A stretch of DNA of 22,154 nucleotides from a virus: positions 1 to 22,154 of the IMG/VR virus record IMGVR_UViG_3300044911_000641. One strand, given 5' to 3'. The notes below the pieces were generated by a model. It saw nothing but the letters and a program-made list of their open reading frames with translations, was not told the DNA's origin and searched no databases. The position numbers and the translations under genes were made by a program. Shown piece by piece: positions 1-6,240 of the stretch; the first letter of the stretch is position 1; each line of letters begins with the position of its first letter.

Positions 1-438
1 ACCAGAATAGGTCGTATGAGGAGCAAAGATGATTGCTTCTTTGACTACATCAGAAAAGTGATAGGTGATAGTGTTGGGGCAATAAGTGCTGTTTCCACCG
101 TATCCGATGAAATCACCTTGAATGATGTTATCAATCCTGGGGAGATTGTTGAAGCAGGCAATAAGAATCTCTGCAACGCGAGGAGTGTTACCGTGATTAC
201 GGAGAATGTCTTCAATGCTGTAATTTACCTTGATTTTCTTACGATTAAAAACTGATTTTGTCCCACAGAAGAACTTACCAGTCTCAGGGTCAGTTCCAAA
301 CACTACAGCCGGAGCACCGTCCATCTTTACACTGATGGTAGAATCAGCGGAGAACCAATCCAGAACAGACAGATTGCCCGTCAGGATTTCATCTTCAGGA
401 TGGTTCAGATGTTTGTTCTGCATTGGTTTGGTGCTCAT
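1..438 (-). CDS. N-terminal part of a KxDG-motif phage protein (DUF6267-like), cut by window edge
   Basis: The first 146 residues are visible and the gene runs off the left edge. The stretch ISVKMDGAPAVVFG (K38-G41 = KMDG) and a later QGDFIG (about 107-112) recall motif I (KxDG) and motif III of covalent nucleotidyltransferases, the DNA/RNA ligase fold. From memory this resembles the T4-type cyanophage family DUF6267; no search was run. The start ATG (436-438) lies inside repeat R1 and begins MSTKPM. It has no Shine-Dalgarno, and a second Met at residue 6 is an alternative start. A terminator lies just upstream, so repeat R1 or read-through must supply transcription. Enzymatic activity is an inference from motifs only. 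Confidence 0.72.
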   Translation of the reverse strand, partial: MSTKPMQNKHLNHPEDEILTGNLSVLDWFSADSTISVKMDGAPAVVFGTDPETGKFFCGTKSVFNRKKIKVNYSIEDILRNHGNTPRVAEILIACFNNLPRIDNIIQGDFIGYGGNSTYCPNTITYHFSDVVKEAIIFAPHTTYSG

Positions 439-468
439 ACTATAGGGACACTTTCAAGGGCCCAGTTA
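431..468 (-). repeat. GGGCCC repeat R1 (start-codon-associated element)
   Basis: First of seven copies. On the minus strand it reads AACTGGGCCCTTGAAAGTG then TCCCTATAGT then ATGAGCAC. It has one base change in the core (CCCTT instead of CCCCT). It sits between terminator 479-503 and the start of the partial gene 1-438, whose ATG is inside it. This is the only copy not directly behind a stop codon, which is an argument that the element acts on the gene downstream. Confidence 0.9.
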
Positions 469-478
469 CGTTCACAAT

Positions 479-503
479 AAAAAAGGCACTCATTAAGAGT
501 GCC
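479..503 (-). terminator. Intrinsic terminator after the 81-aa gene
   Basis: A perfect 7-bp stem, GGCACTC/GAGTGCC (485-491 with 497-503), has a 5-base loop. On the minus strand it is followed by six T. It ends the transcript of the gene at 514-759. Confidence 0.9.
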
Positions 504-513
504 CATTGTACCA

Positions 514-759
514 TCAAGCAGTTACTCGTTGAGTAGACAGTTGTTGATACTTTTCAGTCACATAATCAATGGTTTGCTTCACATAAGGAGCAATCATTGT
601 AGTGAACTTAGTCACATCTTCACGAAGTTTGTTGACTTCATACTGATGGATTTCCCAGCGAACCTTAATGTCTTGAATGTATTGCTGACGAGTGATAAGA
701 ACTTGGGGAACTTTCACTTCAGCAGCAACATTTGCGGTTTGCTTACGGGTGCGGGTCAT
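514..759 (-). CDS. Hypothetical 81-aa charged protein
   Basis: I do not recognise it. The protein is helical in character, with an N-terminal basic MTRTRK and an amphipathic middle rich in K, E, Q and V. There is no Cys, membrane segment or catalytic motif. The ATG at 757-759 is 17 bases after repeat R2 and has no Shine-Dalgarno. The gene forms a clean one-gene cassette: repeat R2, gene, terminator, then repeat R1 of the next gene. That packaging is typical of early accessory genes in T4-type phages, by inference. Confidence 0.72.
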   Translation of the reverse strand: MTRTRKQTANVAAEVKVPQVLITRQQYIQDIKVRWEIHQYEVNKLREDVTKFTTMIAPYVKQTIDYVTEKYQQLSTQRVTA

Positions 760-775
760 GCGGACCGTGTGAACT

Positions 776-811
776 ACACTACTGGTACACTTTCAGGGGC
801 CCAGTTTCAAT
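776..811 (-). repeat. GGGCCC repeat R2
   Basis: Minus strand: ATTGAAACTGGGCCCCTG then AAAGTGTACCAGTAGTGT. It begins at the stop codon (TGA 807-809) of the Dam gene and ends shortly before the start of the 81-aa gene. The arms ACTGG and CCAGT are complementary and could pair around a 15-base loop. Confidence 0.9.
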
Positions 812-1625
812 AGACTGCAATGAGTTCTTCTGCTTTCTTCCTACTACCACCTTTTGCTGCGATAGTCCTAGTTACCTGAATCGAATGGATTGTAGCATTT
901 TTGTAGAGTTCTTGTGTAACTGGAGTGTTATGATTTGATATGATTACTTTGATACCTTTTGCAGCAAGAGATTCTGCAAGTTGTGCTAATTCAATCTGCT
1001 GGTCATGAGTGAATCCATCAGTTGCATAATTTGTAAAGTTTGCAGTATCCGAGGCAGGGACATATGGTGGGTCAAAGTAAACAACGTCACCTGCTTCTAA
1101 GTCTTCATAAAGAGATGGATCTTCAAAAGAAAGTGATGTAAACCTTACCAGTTGTTTGGTGAGGAAGTACATCCTAAAGTTCATCATCTCTTCAGATGGG
1201 CACATTGGTTTATCATACTTGCCGAAAGGAACATTGAACATTCCTTTACTATTGTATCGTGACAATCCATTAAAGCAATGACGATTCAAGTAGATAAACA
1301 GTCGTGCTCGCTCAGTTGAATCTGTTGCTTGATTAAAGTGTTGTCTTAAATCAAGATATCCTTCCTTTGTGTTATTCTCTGGAGTGAATAGTTCCTCACA
1401 ATACTTGATGAAGTTATCATCGTTTGTATCTACAAGATTTTGGTAGATGGCAACCAAATCCTTATTCACATCATTAAGGATGTATTGCTCCGCAGGAGTA
1501 TTCAATGCTACAGCAAGACTGCCACCAAAGGGTTCACAGTAACGCTTTGGACAACCAATATGGGGAATAAGATGGGGCAGAACCCTTGTTTTATTTCCAG
1601 CCCACTTCAGAAAAGTCTTATTCAT
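807..1625 (-). CDS. dam: DNA adenine methyltransferase, Dam family (putative GATC)
   Basis: Transfers a methyl group from S-adenosylmethionine to N6 of adenine in double-stranded DNA; GATC is the usual target of this family. The 272-residue protein shows FLKWAGNK (5-12) and EPFGGSLAV (31-39), which form the SAM-binding signature, then ILNDVNKDL (about 49-57), NRHCFNGLSRYN (about 114-125) and the catalytic DPPY (175-178). I chose the ATG at 1623-1625, preceded by GGAA, because the family begins about five residues before this KWAG motif. A GTG at 1646 would add seven residues. It lies 88 bases downstream of the MutH-like endonuclease gene, probably in the same transcript, and repeat R2 follows its stop. 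Confidence 0.95.
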   Translation of the reverse strand: MNKTFLKWAGNKTRVLPHLIPHIGCPKRYCEPFGGSLAVALNTPAEQYILNDVNKDLVAIYQNLVDTNDDNFIKYCEELFTPENNTKEGYLDLRQHFNQATDSTERARLFIYLNRHCFNGLSRYNSKGMFNVPFGKYDKPMCPSEEMMNFRMYFLTKQLVRFTSLSFEDPSLYEDLEAGDVVYFDPPYVPASDTANFTNYATDGFTHDQQIELAQLAESLAAKGIKVIISNHNTPVTQELYKNATIHSIQVTRTIAAKGGSRKKAEELIAVY

Positions 1626-1713
1626 AATTTCATTCCAGGTTTCCACCCCTCTCTAGGACATTCTACTTGGATAACTCTTTTTTGTCCATTATTCCACCAT
1701 CACTATACTGATG

Positions 1714-2319
1714 TCAGAACAGATTACGTCCGAATTGTCCACACAGGTAGAATGCCATTCCCTTATCCTTTAGAGTCACATCTGCAAAGGTCAGTGGTGT
1801 ATAGTAACCGTTGGTTTTAGATGCTTTCGTGCGAATCTGCAGCAATCCGTTAGGTCCAGTGATGGTCGAAAGTTCTTTGCCAGCATTGAAAAGTGTACGA
1901 ATTCTGTTGCAAATGAACTCATAATCCTCACGCAGTTCCTGATAGTGTTCGGGATGAGTTTCCTCATTCAGAACAGCGCAACCCACATAATCGTTAGAGC
2001 GGGTGAAACCAACATACAGAGTTTGCTTCAGTTTCTGCCCGACTTTACTATCATCAAAAGACACAGAATCTTCGATGATTTCAGATAGGCAATGCTTCAA
2101 CTGTGTGGCAGCAATGCTTTCACCAACCGTGAAAGTCTTAATCTCTCCATCCTCTAGATCTTTGAGGTCAGAAGAGTTAGGAACACCGAGAACAGTTTCT
2201 AACAGTTGCCCGCGAGCACCTTTGTTCTTTCCAGGTTTGTCAAATACACTGAAGTCGGTTACTTTCAGTTTGCCAAATACTTGATTTGTGGTGAGTTTTC
2301 TCATAATTGTGGTGCTCAT
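1714..2319 (-). CDS. MutH/Sau3AI-like restriction endonuclease
   Basis: Probable DNA endonuclease of the MutH/Sau3AI fold, which cuts at GATC. GARGQLLE (E41) matches the GxxGQLLE helix of MutH, and D51 with E59-I-K61 (DGEIKTF) fits the D...ExK metal-binding site. At 201 residues it is close to MutH (about 229), without the second half of Sau3AI. The start lies inside repeat R3 (MSTTIM); Met6 is the alternative. The adjacent Dam gene, 88 bases downstream, makes a methylase/nuclease pair. No MutS or MutL is in the window, so a role in destroying unmethylated DNA seems likelier than mismatch repair. The family assignment is by motif only. Confidence 0.78.
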   Translation of the reverse strand: MSTTIMRKLTTNQVFGKLKVTDFSVFDKPGKNKGARGQLLETVLGVPNSSDLKDLEDGEIKTFTVGESIAATQLKHCLSEIIEDSVSFDDSKVGQKLKQTLYVGFTRSNDYVGCAVLNEETHPEHYQELREDYEFICNRIRTLFNAGKELSTITGPNGLLQIRTKASKTNGYYTPLTFADVTLKDKGMAFYLCGQFGRNLF

Positions 2320-2351
2320 AATACAGGTACAGTTTCAGGGGCCCAGTTTCA
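2312..2351 (-). repeat. GGGCCC repeat R3
   Basis: Minus strand: ATTGAAACTGGGCCCCTG then AAACTGTACCTGTATT then ATGAGCACC. It joins the stop of the 58-aa gene (2349-2351) to the start of the MutH-like gene, whose ATG at 2317-2319 is within it. Confidence 0.9.
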
Positions 2352-2525
2352 ATCAATGGGCAACTTAGCAGTGCTTTTGCCTTTCTTGTGGTCATCAATG
2401 AACTTCCTAGCAGATGCTTCAGTCCTACACACTTTCAGTTGCTCTCCATTATAGATTATCATTAGTTGCCGTCCATAAGGCACGGCTGCATATTCCATAT
2501 TCTTCCCGACAGTAAATCCGTCCAT
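2349..2525 (-). CDS. Small hypothetical protein (58 aa)
   Basis: An ATG at 2523-2525 opens a 58-codon frame. The protein begins MDGFTVGKNMEY, has a short beta-rich middle (GRQLMIIYNGEQLKVC) and a Lys-rich tail ending KLPID. Its stop overlaps the upstream edge of repeat R3, as the neighbouring genes do, which supports it as a real gene. No motif is recognised. It lies about 75 bases beyond the weak terminator after the helicase, so it may be expressed by read-through. Confidence 0.6.
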   Translation of the reverse strand: MDGFTVGKNMEYAAVPYGRQLMIIYNGEQLKVCRTEASARKFIDDHKKGKSTAKLPID

Positions 2526-2599
2526 AAGTTACACTTTCCAATAAATCGTGAATTTCGTTGCAGTGGATGGGTTCTAGGTCGTCCCCAGCGAAAATGCAG

Positions 2600-2623
2600 A
2601 AAAATCAGGTTTTGACCCCTGAT
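2600..2623 (-). terminator. Weak intrinsic terminator after the helicase
   Basis: A 6-bp stem ATCAGG/CCTGAT (2604-2609 with 2618-2623) has an 8-base loop. On the minus strand it is followed by TTTTC. It lies 24 bases past the helicase stop codon. The rest of the 120-base gap (2526-2646) shows nothing else. Confidence 0.55.
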
Positions 2624-2646
2624 GGCCACTGCATTCTCATTGAGAC

Positions 2647-3894
2647 TCACCTGCGAACCGTGCTGATGGCAGGTTCTCCCTGAACAAAGATGGTGTCTAC
2701 AACCGATTGAACTGCCTTGGCGGTGGTGATACCAACCTTAGAATACACAGGGATGCACACGAGTCCGAAACTCTTGGTGTATTGTCCCAGGTTGCCAGGT
2801 TGGATGCTACCATCGCGAAGACCTTTGGCGTCATCGTGATGCAGTCGGATGCAACGTCCGATGGTCTGGGAGATACCGATGAAGTCCATGTTACGCAGGA
2901 AAAGTACCGCTTCCAGACCGCTGACGTTGATACCTTCAGCCAGGATGCTGTGGTGCAGAACAACAAACTTCTTGTTGTTGTCCTTGCCCCAGGCAGATAG
3001 AGTGTCGAAGAATACTTCGCGGTTCACTTTCTTGCCGTCAATCACAGCACCAGTCTTGGCAGTGATGTACATCCAAGAGAAACCGCGAGACTCCAACTCA
3101 GAACAGAAGTCAGTCTCAGAAACCAGCGAAACAATCTGCTTGGTTGCCTTAGCACAAATCAGAATCTTGCTGACTTCGTTGTCATCAATCGTTTCCAGCA
3201 GATTCTCAGCGTCGCGGTCAAAGTTGGTTTGCTTGCTCTGTACCATCTCCAGTTGCTTGACGATAACTTTAGGGGGCACAATGAACCCACCAGCAACCAG
3301 TTCAGGAGCAGGAACTTTGCAGATTACCTGACCGTAAACTGCCGAATCATTCATGCCTGGTTTACCCACAGCAAGGGAATGTTTGGGGGTAGCAGTGAAG
3401 AAGTAGCAGCGACGTGCGTTAGCAGCAAAGTGCTCAGTTGCAGGGAAAAAGTGACGCTGAACAGAATTATGTGCCTCATCAAAGTAGATGGTATCCACAT
3501 CAATCTCTGCTACCTGAAGGCGCGACAGAGAGTTGTAGGTGGTTACAATCAGGCGATGATTGTCGGCATTTGCTTCAACCCACTTGCGAATCTCATAAGG
3601 GCGAGTAGAGGACTCATGATGCGTCTCCCCCGAGTGCACGTGGAAGACTTTAGCGTTGGTGATGAACTCCAGAAACTCAGCAGAGAGTTGCTCTGCAAGC
3701 AAAATGCGAGGAGCAACAACTACAATGGTCTTAGGAGTTTCAGACTGCAACTCACGCAAACAATCATAGATCATCTTCAGAGTCTTACCGCCACCAGTAG
3801 GAACAATGATTTGACCTTTGTTGTGCTTTTGCATAGCAGCAACGCCACGTTCCTGGTGAGGGCGAAGTTGGATTTGCATAGGGTTGGTGCTCAT
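2647..3894 (-). CDS. Superfamily 2 DEAH-box helicase
   Basis: ATP-dependent DNA helicase or translocase of the ResIII/UvsW type. In 415 residues it shows the Q-motif region RPHQERGV (11-18), Walker A PTGGGKT (32-38), DEAH (139-142), FTATP motif III (166-170), a second RecA-like domain with HHSILAEGINV (314-324) and motif VI QTIGRCIRLH (343-352). There is no attached nuclease domain. The start is inside repeat R4 (MSTNPM, no Shine-Dalgarno). UvsW of T4 acts in recombination and late origin control and is about 500 aa, so this is a compact relative or a restriction-type helicase. It lies upstream of the MutH/Dam pair, separated by one small gene. Confidence 0.92.
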   Translation of the reverse strand: MSTNPMQIQLRPHQERGVAAMQKHNKGQIIVPTGGGKTLKMIYDCLRELQSETPKTIVVVAPRILLAEQLSAEFLEFITNAKVFHVHSGETHHESSTRPYEIRKWVEANADNHRLIVTTYNSLSRLQVAEIDVDTIYFDEAHNSVQRHFFPATEHFAANARRCYFFTATPKHSLAVGKPGMNDSAVYGQVICKVPAPELVAGGFIVPPKVIVKQLEMVQSKQTNFDRDAENLLETIDDNEVSKILICAKATKQIVSLVSETDFCSELESRGFSWMYITAKTGAVIDGKKVNREVFFDTLSAWGKDNNKKFVVLHHSILAEGINVSGLEAVLFLRNMDFIGISQTIGRCIRLHHDDAKGLRDGSIQPGNLGQYTKSFGLVCIPVYSKVGITTAKAVQSVVDTIFVQGEPAISTVRR

Positions 3895-3925
3895 ACTATA
3901 GGTGCAGTTTCAGGGGCCCAGTATC
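3887..3925 (-). repeat. GGGCCC repeat R4
   Basis: Minus strand: TGATACTGGGCCCCTG then AAACTGCACCTATAGT then ATGAGCACC. It begins at the stop (TGA, 3924-3926) of the 65-aa gene and contains the helicase ATG (3892-3894). The TTGAAA seen at the upstream edge of R2, R3, R6 and R7 is absent here. Confidence 0.9.
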
Positions 3926-4121
3926 AGTTACTATTCTCTTTGTATCTCTGAAGGTCTTCAATCACACTTCTCATTATAGCATGACTGTATCCATTTGCAT
4001 AGCAAGGAGACTTCTCTATCTCATCAGAATTATAATCAACATTCGCACATACATCATAACCTCTCTGTAGAGTGTTGAGGATGCTATCGAACACATAATC
4101 AGGGATTTGAATGTAACTCAT
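3924..4121 (-). CDS. Hypothetical 65-aa protein
   Basis: Begins MSYIQIPDYVFDSIL and ends with a helical DLQRYKENSN. The frame is open 13 codons further up to 4160, but that part lies in the hairpin and T-run of terminator 4150-4185, so I place the start at 4119-4121. No known domain; two or three Cys and several acidic residues. It lies just downstream of a terminator and upstream of repeat R4. Confidence 0.65.
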   Translation of the reverse strand: MSYIQIPDYVFDSILNTLQRGYDVCANVDYNSDEIEKSPCYANGYSHAIMRSVIEDLQRYKENSN

Positions 4122-4149
4122 CGTTTTCAGTGGTTTGATACCTAAACAT

Positions 4150-4185
4150 AAAAATAGCACGCTCAGAGGTCAATCTAAGCGTGCT
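4150..4185 (-). terminator. Strong intrinsic terminator after the 75-aa gene
   Basis: A 12-bp stem (4156-4167 with 4174-4185, one G-T wobble) has a 6-base loop. On the minus strand it is followed by ATTTTTA. The 13 bases upstream read AACTGCCCACCAG, which resemble the box found upstream of two other terminators (13087-13116 and 17699-17725). Confidence 0.9.
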
Positions 4186-4198
4186 GGTGGGCAGTTAA

Positions 4199-4426
4199 TC
4201 AACCGCCGAACATTTCATCAAACAAGTCATTCATTTCACTCAGTTCATTCTTGCGGTCAATCATGTTTCTCATTTGAATAAGATGGTCTTGTTCCATCTT
4301 AAGTTTCATGAGTTGGTCGCCAAGATAGTGAAGTTTGTTGTTGATTTCCACTCGGTCCAAACCATCAACAGTGGTAACCATGTGTTCCATGCCGTTGATG
4401 ATTTGGGGTTTTTCGGAAACTTTCAT
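4199..4426 (-). CDS. Hypothetical 75-aa coiled-coil protein
   Basis: Starts MKVSEKPQIING. Residues from about 25 to 70 form a predicted amphipathic helix with regular L/M/I spacing, and the protein ends in DLFDEMFGG. The 75-aa protein at 8657-8884 has the same length and a similar Phe/Gly end (FGSFFGDM); common ancestry cannot be shown. It follows repeat R5 after a 10-base spacer without Shine-Dalgarno and is closed by a strong terminator, giving another one-gene cassette. Confidence 0.75.
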   Translation of the reverse strand: MKVSEKPQIINGMEHMVTTVDGLDRVEINNKLHYLGDQLMKLKMEQDHLIQMRNMIDRKNELSEMNDLFDEMFGG

Positions 4427-4436
4427 TATAAAGGTG

Positions 4437-4476
4437 CAGTGCTTATGCTACTGGTACAGTTTCAGGGGCCCAGTTA
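4437..4476 (-). repeat. GGGCCC repeat R5
   Basis: Minus strand: TAACTGGGCCCCTG then AAACTGTACCAGTAGCATAA. It starts directly after the TAG stop (4477-4479) of the 210-aa gene. The ACTGG/CCAGT arms are intact. Confidence 0.9.
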
Positions 4477-5109
4477 CTATTTGCCTGGGGTGAGTGAGGA
4501 TTGATATTCGCTTGCTGGTTTTTCTCTCTTTTTCTGCAAATCTGCTTGCAGTCTCTTACCAGTTCTTACAATTCTCTTCTTCTCATCTCTAGTATAAGGT
4601 CTCTTTTCACCTTTAGGAAGTAGTGAACCCTTAATCATATGGTCTTCTTTCTCTCCAGAAGTTTTCTTCTCAGGTGCTTTCTTTGAGAGAAGTTTAGTTG
4701 CTGCTTTCTCTGCTTCTTTTGCTTTTGGTTTCTCTGCTGATGGAGTTTGTCCTGATTTCTTTGCAGTAATTCTTGCCTGTGCTGCTTTTCTTCTTTCTGC
4801 CTTTACTTTTTCAGCATAAGATTGCTTAACTTCAGCACTTCCGCGCTCTTTGGTAGGTTGCTGGACACGGGAAGATGCTGGTTTTTGAGTACCAACATCT
4901 TTCCTCTCTTTGTAAGAAACAGGAACTCGCTTAACTTTACCAGTCTCGGGGTCCCTAACTGATTTCATCCTTCTCATTTCAGGAGCAGTCTTCTTGCGTT
5001 CTGCACCAACCTTTTGTCCATCACCACCGCGACGGATTTGTGATGAACCCATAACGCTAGCGTCATAGGATGCTTCAGTAAGAACCATAAACTCAGCAAA
5101 TGTTCTCAT
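4477..5109 (-). CDS. Lys-rich putative internal head protein with capsid-targeting N-terminus
   Basis: A 210-residue, highly basic, low-complexity protein full of K, R, A, E and S, with no folded-domain signature. It opens MRTFAEFMVLTE, then ASYDAS. This resembles the T4 capsid-targeting sequence (MKTYQEFIAEA type), and LTE followed by A fits the gp21 prohead-protease site (L/I-x-E). A late promoter (5133-5142) lies 24 bases upstream of the ATG. The inference is that it is packed in the prohead, trimmed after residue 12 and perhaps bound to DNA or injected. The alternative is a scaffold-like or other basic protein. Repeat R5 follows the stop. Confidence 0.8.
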   Translation of the reverse strand: MRTFAEFMVLTEASYDASVMGSSQIRRGGDGQKVGAERKKTAPEMRRMKSVRDPETGKVKRVPVSYKERKDVGTQKPASSRVQQPTKERGSAEVKQSYAEKVKAERRKAAQARITAKKSGQTPSAEKPKAKEAEKAATKLLSKKAPEKKTSGEKEDHMIKGSLLPKGEKRPYTRDEKKRIVRTGKRLQADLQKKREKPASEYQSSLTPGK

Positions 5110-5132
5110 CTTTCTTGACTATAGACCCTTTC

Positions 5133-5142
5133 AGGTATTTAG
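5133..5142 (-). promoter_or_regulatory. T4-type late promoter
   Basis: Minus strand CTAAATACCT, 24 bases before the ATG of the 210-aa basic protein. It matches the TATAAATA late box of T4-type phages at the TAAATA core, and the same CTAAATACCT occurs at 5951-5960. It lies just downstream of a terminator, which would insulate it from the upstream early genes. Confidence 0.7.
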
Positions 5143-5149
5143 TCAATAG

Positions 5150-5177
5150 AAAAGGTCCAGTTTCTCAACTGGACCTT
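5150..5177 (-). terminator. Intrinsic terminator after the 68-aa gene
   Basis: A perfect 9-bp stem AAGGTCCAG/CTGGACCTT (5152-5160 with 5169-5177) has an 8-base loop and is followed by TTC on the minus strand. It separates the 5186-5541 gene pair from the late promoter at 5133. Confidence 0.85.
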
Positions 5178-5185
5178 GCCTTTTG

Positions 5186-5392
5186 TTAGTTATCTTCCTT
5201 TAGTTTGTCTTGTGCAGATTTACTAATCTTACATACACGATCTGTTTCATAGAACCATTTTACTCGTTCTCGACGTGCTTGTAAAAGAATGTCGTATTGT
5301 TCCTGTTGAGCAGGAGTAAACTTAAAATCTTGACGACGATAAGTTTCTTTCAGTTCGTTCAGGTGAGAGAGCACGTTTACAGTTTCAGTCAT
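5186..5392 (-). CDS. Hypothetical 68-aa phage protein
   Basis: Starts MTETVNVLSHLNELK; the centre is FTPAQQEQYDILLQARRERV, a charged helix, followed by WFYETDRVCKIS. I recall similar small proteins in cyanophage genomes but no function. A TTG two codons upstream is possible, but the ATG at 5390-5392 lies two bases past the stop of the preceding 48-aa gene, which suggests translational coupling. A terminator follows. Confidence 0.75.
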   Translation of the reverse strand: MTETVNVLSHLNELKETYRRQDFKFTPAQQEQYDILLQARRERVKWFYETDRVCKISKSAQDKLKEDN

Positions 5393-5394
5393 AA

Positions 5395-5541
5395 TCAATA
5401 ATCGTAGTTGCTGTTGAGATAATCTTTCATATTGAAGTTGTTTTCCTCTTCAATGAGGTCGGTTAAGTCTTGTTCGATGAAATCAAATCCTGAGGTTTCT
5501 TCAATTTGAATGTCATCAAAGCAGTCCATAAAATCATTCAT
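5395..5541 (-). CDS. Small acidic protein (48 aa)
   Basis: Begins MNDFMDCFDDIQIEE and continues with many D and E residues (predicted pI very low), ending NSNYDY. The ATG (5539-5541) abuts repeat R6, and the stop is two bases from the next start. No Shine-Dalgarno is visible. Function unknown; strongly acidic small phage proteins are sometimes DNA mimics or inhibitors, but nothing here shows that. Confidence 0.65.
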   Translation of the reverse strand: MNDFMDCFDDIQIEETSGFDFIEQDLTDLIEEENNFNMKDYLNSNYDY

Positions 5542-5581
5542 GCTTACACTATTAGTACACTTTCAGGGGCCCAGTTTCAAT
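5541..5581 (-). repeat. GGGCCC repeat R6
   Basis: Minus strand: ATTGAAACTGGGCCCCTG then AAAGTGTACTAATAGTGTAA. It starts at the stop (TGA 5577-5579) of the 119-aa gene and runs into the ATG of the acidic 48-aa gene. CTAATAGT replaces CCAGTAGT, so the CCAGT arm is lost in this copy. Confidence 0.9.
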
Positions 5582-5936
5582 CGCGAGACATAATCGCTTT
5601 CATCTCTGCTCTCTTTTGTGCTTGCTGTGCTCTTGCTTCAGCACCAATTTCTTGTTGCACGTGTCTAGCTTGAACAGACTTTTGTATTGCCTGACGCTTT
5701 GCAATTTGTTGATTAAAATAAGTAGGTTTGGTTGTAGGAATTTGCTCTAATTGCAATTCCTTTTTCAATTCTTTCTTGAGTTGCTCACGTTCCCTTTGCT
5801 TTTCAATTCTTTCTTGTTGGGCATCTTTCTGCACTTGAACTCTCTCCTTCTGTGCTTGCATCTGGTCAAGTCTTCTTTGCTGAAGTTCTTGTCTTCTCTG
5901 TGCTAAGTCTTCAGATAGTTGGCGGAAAGTTTTCAT
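5577..5936 (-). CDS. Gln/Arg/Lys-rich coiled-coil protein, possible capsid-targeted internal protein
   Basis: 119 residues. After MKTFRQLSED comes an almost unbroken helix of Q, R, K and E, with heptad-like L/M spacing to about residue 75 and a second helical part to the end. The N-terminus resembles T4 internal-protein targeting peptides, and LSE (7-9) could be a prohead-protease site, though the following Asp is less typical. A late promoter (5951-5960) lies about 15 bases upstream of the ATG. It probably belongs to the virion head together with the 210-aa basic protein. Repeat R6 follows directly. Confidence 0.78.
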   Translation of the reverse strand: MKTFRQLSEDLAQRRQELQQRRLDQMQAQKERVQVQKDAQQERIEKQREREQLKKELKKELQLEQIPTTKPTYFNQQIAKRQAIQKSVQARHVQQEIGAEARAQQAQKRAEMKAIMSRD

Positions 5937-5950
5937 TTCTAATACTTTTT

Positions 5951-5960
5951 AGGTATTTAG
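5951..5960 (-). promoter_or_regulatory. T4-type late promoter
   Basis: Minus strand CTAAATACCT, in the short gap between the stop of the membrane-protein gene (5962) and the ATG of the 119-aa coiled-coil gene. It is identical to the box at 5133-5142. Confidence 0.7.
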
Positions 5961-5961
5961 A

Positions 5962-6240
5962 TTATTCAAACTCGAATGGTCTATTGATACCCCTTCTCGG
6001 TGGAGGTTGATATTCTGGAATTGCCTCACCTTCAATTACAACTACAGTTCGTTGATTCTTATCTGTTGGGTAGTGATGAGTTCTTAGTACACCATAAACA
6101 ATAAAACAGTTAGTGATAAGAATGGATAAAAACATCATAAGGCGAATGAGTGCTACTCTATCCGCCTCTTTATCACATTTACTTGCCTTTTCACCCAGGG
6201 ACTTCGCTAGCAATCGCCAAGCAGTTTTCTGTTTCTTCAT
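5962..6240 (-). CDS. Small single-pass membrane protein (92 aa)
   Basis: A basic N-terminus (MKKQKTAWRLLAKS) is followed by one hydrophobic segment (LMMFLSILITNCFIVYGVL, about residues 34-52) and a hydrophilic Pro-rich tail (IPEYQPPPRRG). No known domain. It overlaps the preceding gene by 50 bases, which is long; both frames look protein-like. Likely an inner-membrane protein of unknown role. Confidence 0.75.
   Translation of the reverse strand: MKKQKTAWRLLAKSLGEKASKCDKEADRVALIRLMMFLSILITNCFIVYGVLRTHHYPTDKNQRTVVVIEGEAIPEYQPPPRRGINRPFEFE

Noticed and set aside
776-811. Simple sigma70 promoter in the repeat (TTGAAA, 17 bases, TACCAG)
   Set aside because: The -10 match is poor, three copies lack TTGAAA, and the start codon would fall at or before +10. 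Kept only as a possibility.
1714-2319. Host-type mismatch-repair MutH
   Set aside because: No MutS or MutL nearby, and it is paired with Dam behind a phage repeat; a restriction role is likelier.
2462-2650. 62-codon minus-strand frame after the helicase
   Set aside because: It overlaps the terminator and the 58-aa gene in another frame and has no protein-like character.
3229-3951. Long plus-strand open frames opposite the helicase (also 2849-3331)
   Set aside because: They are antisense shadows of a well-supported helicase gene, with no start signal or motif.
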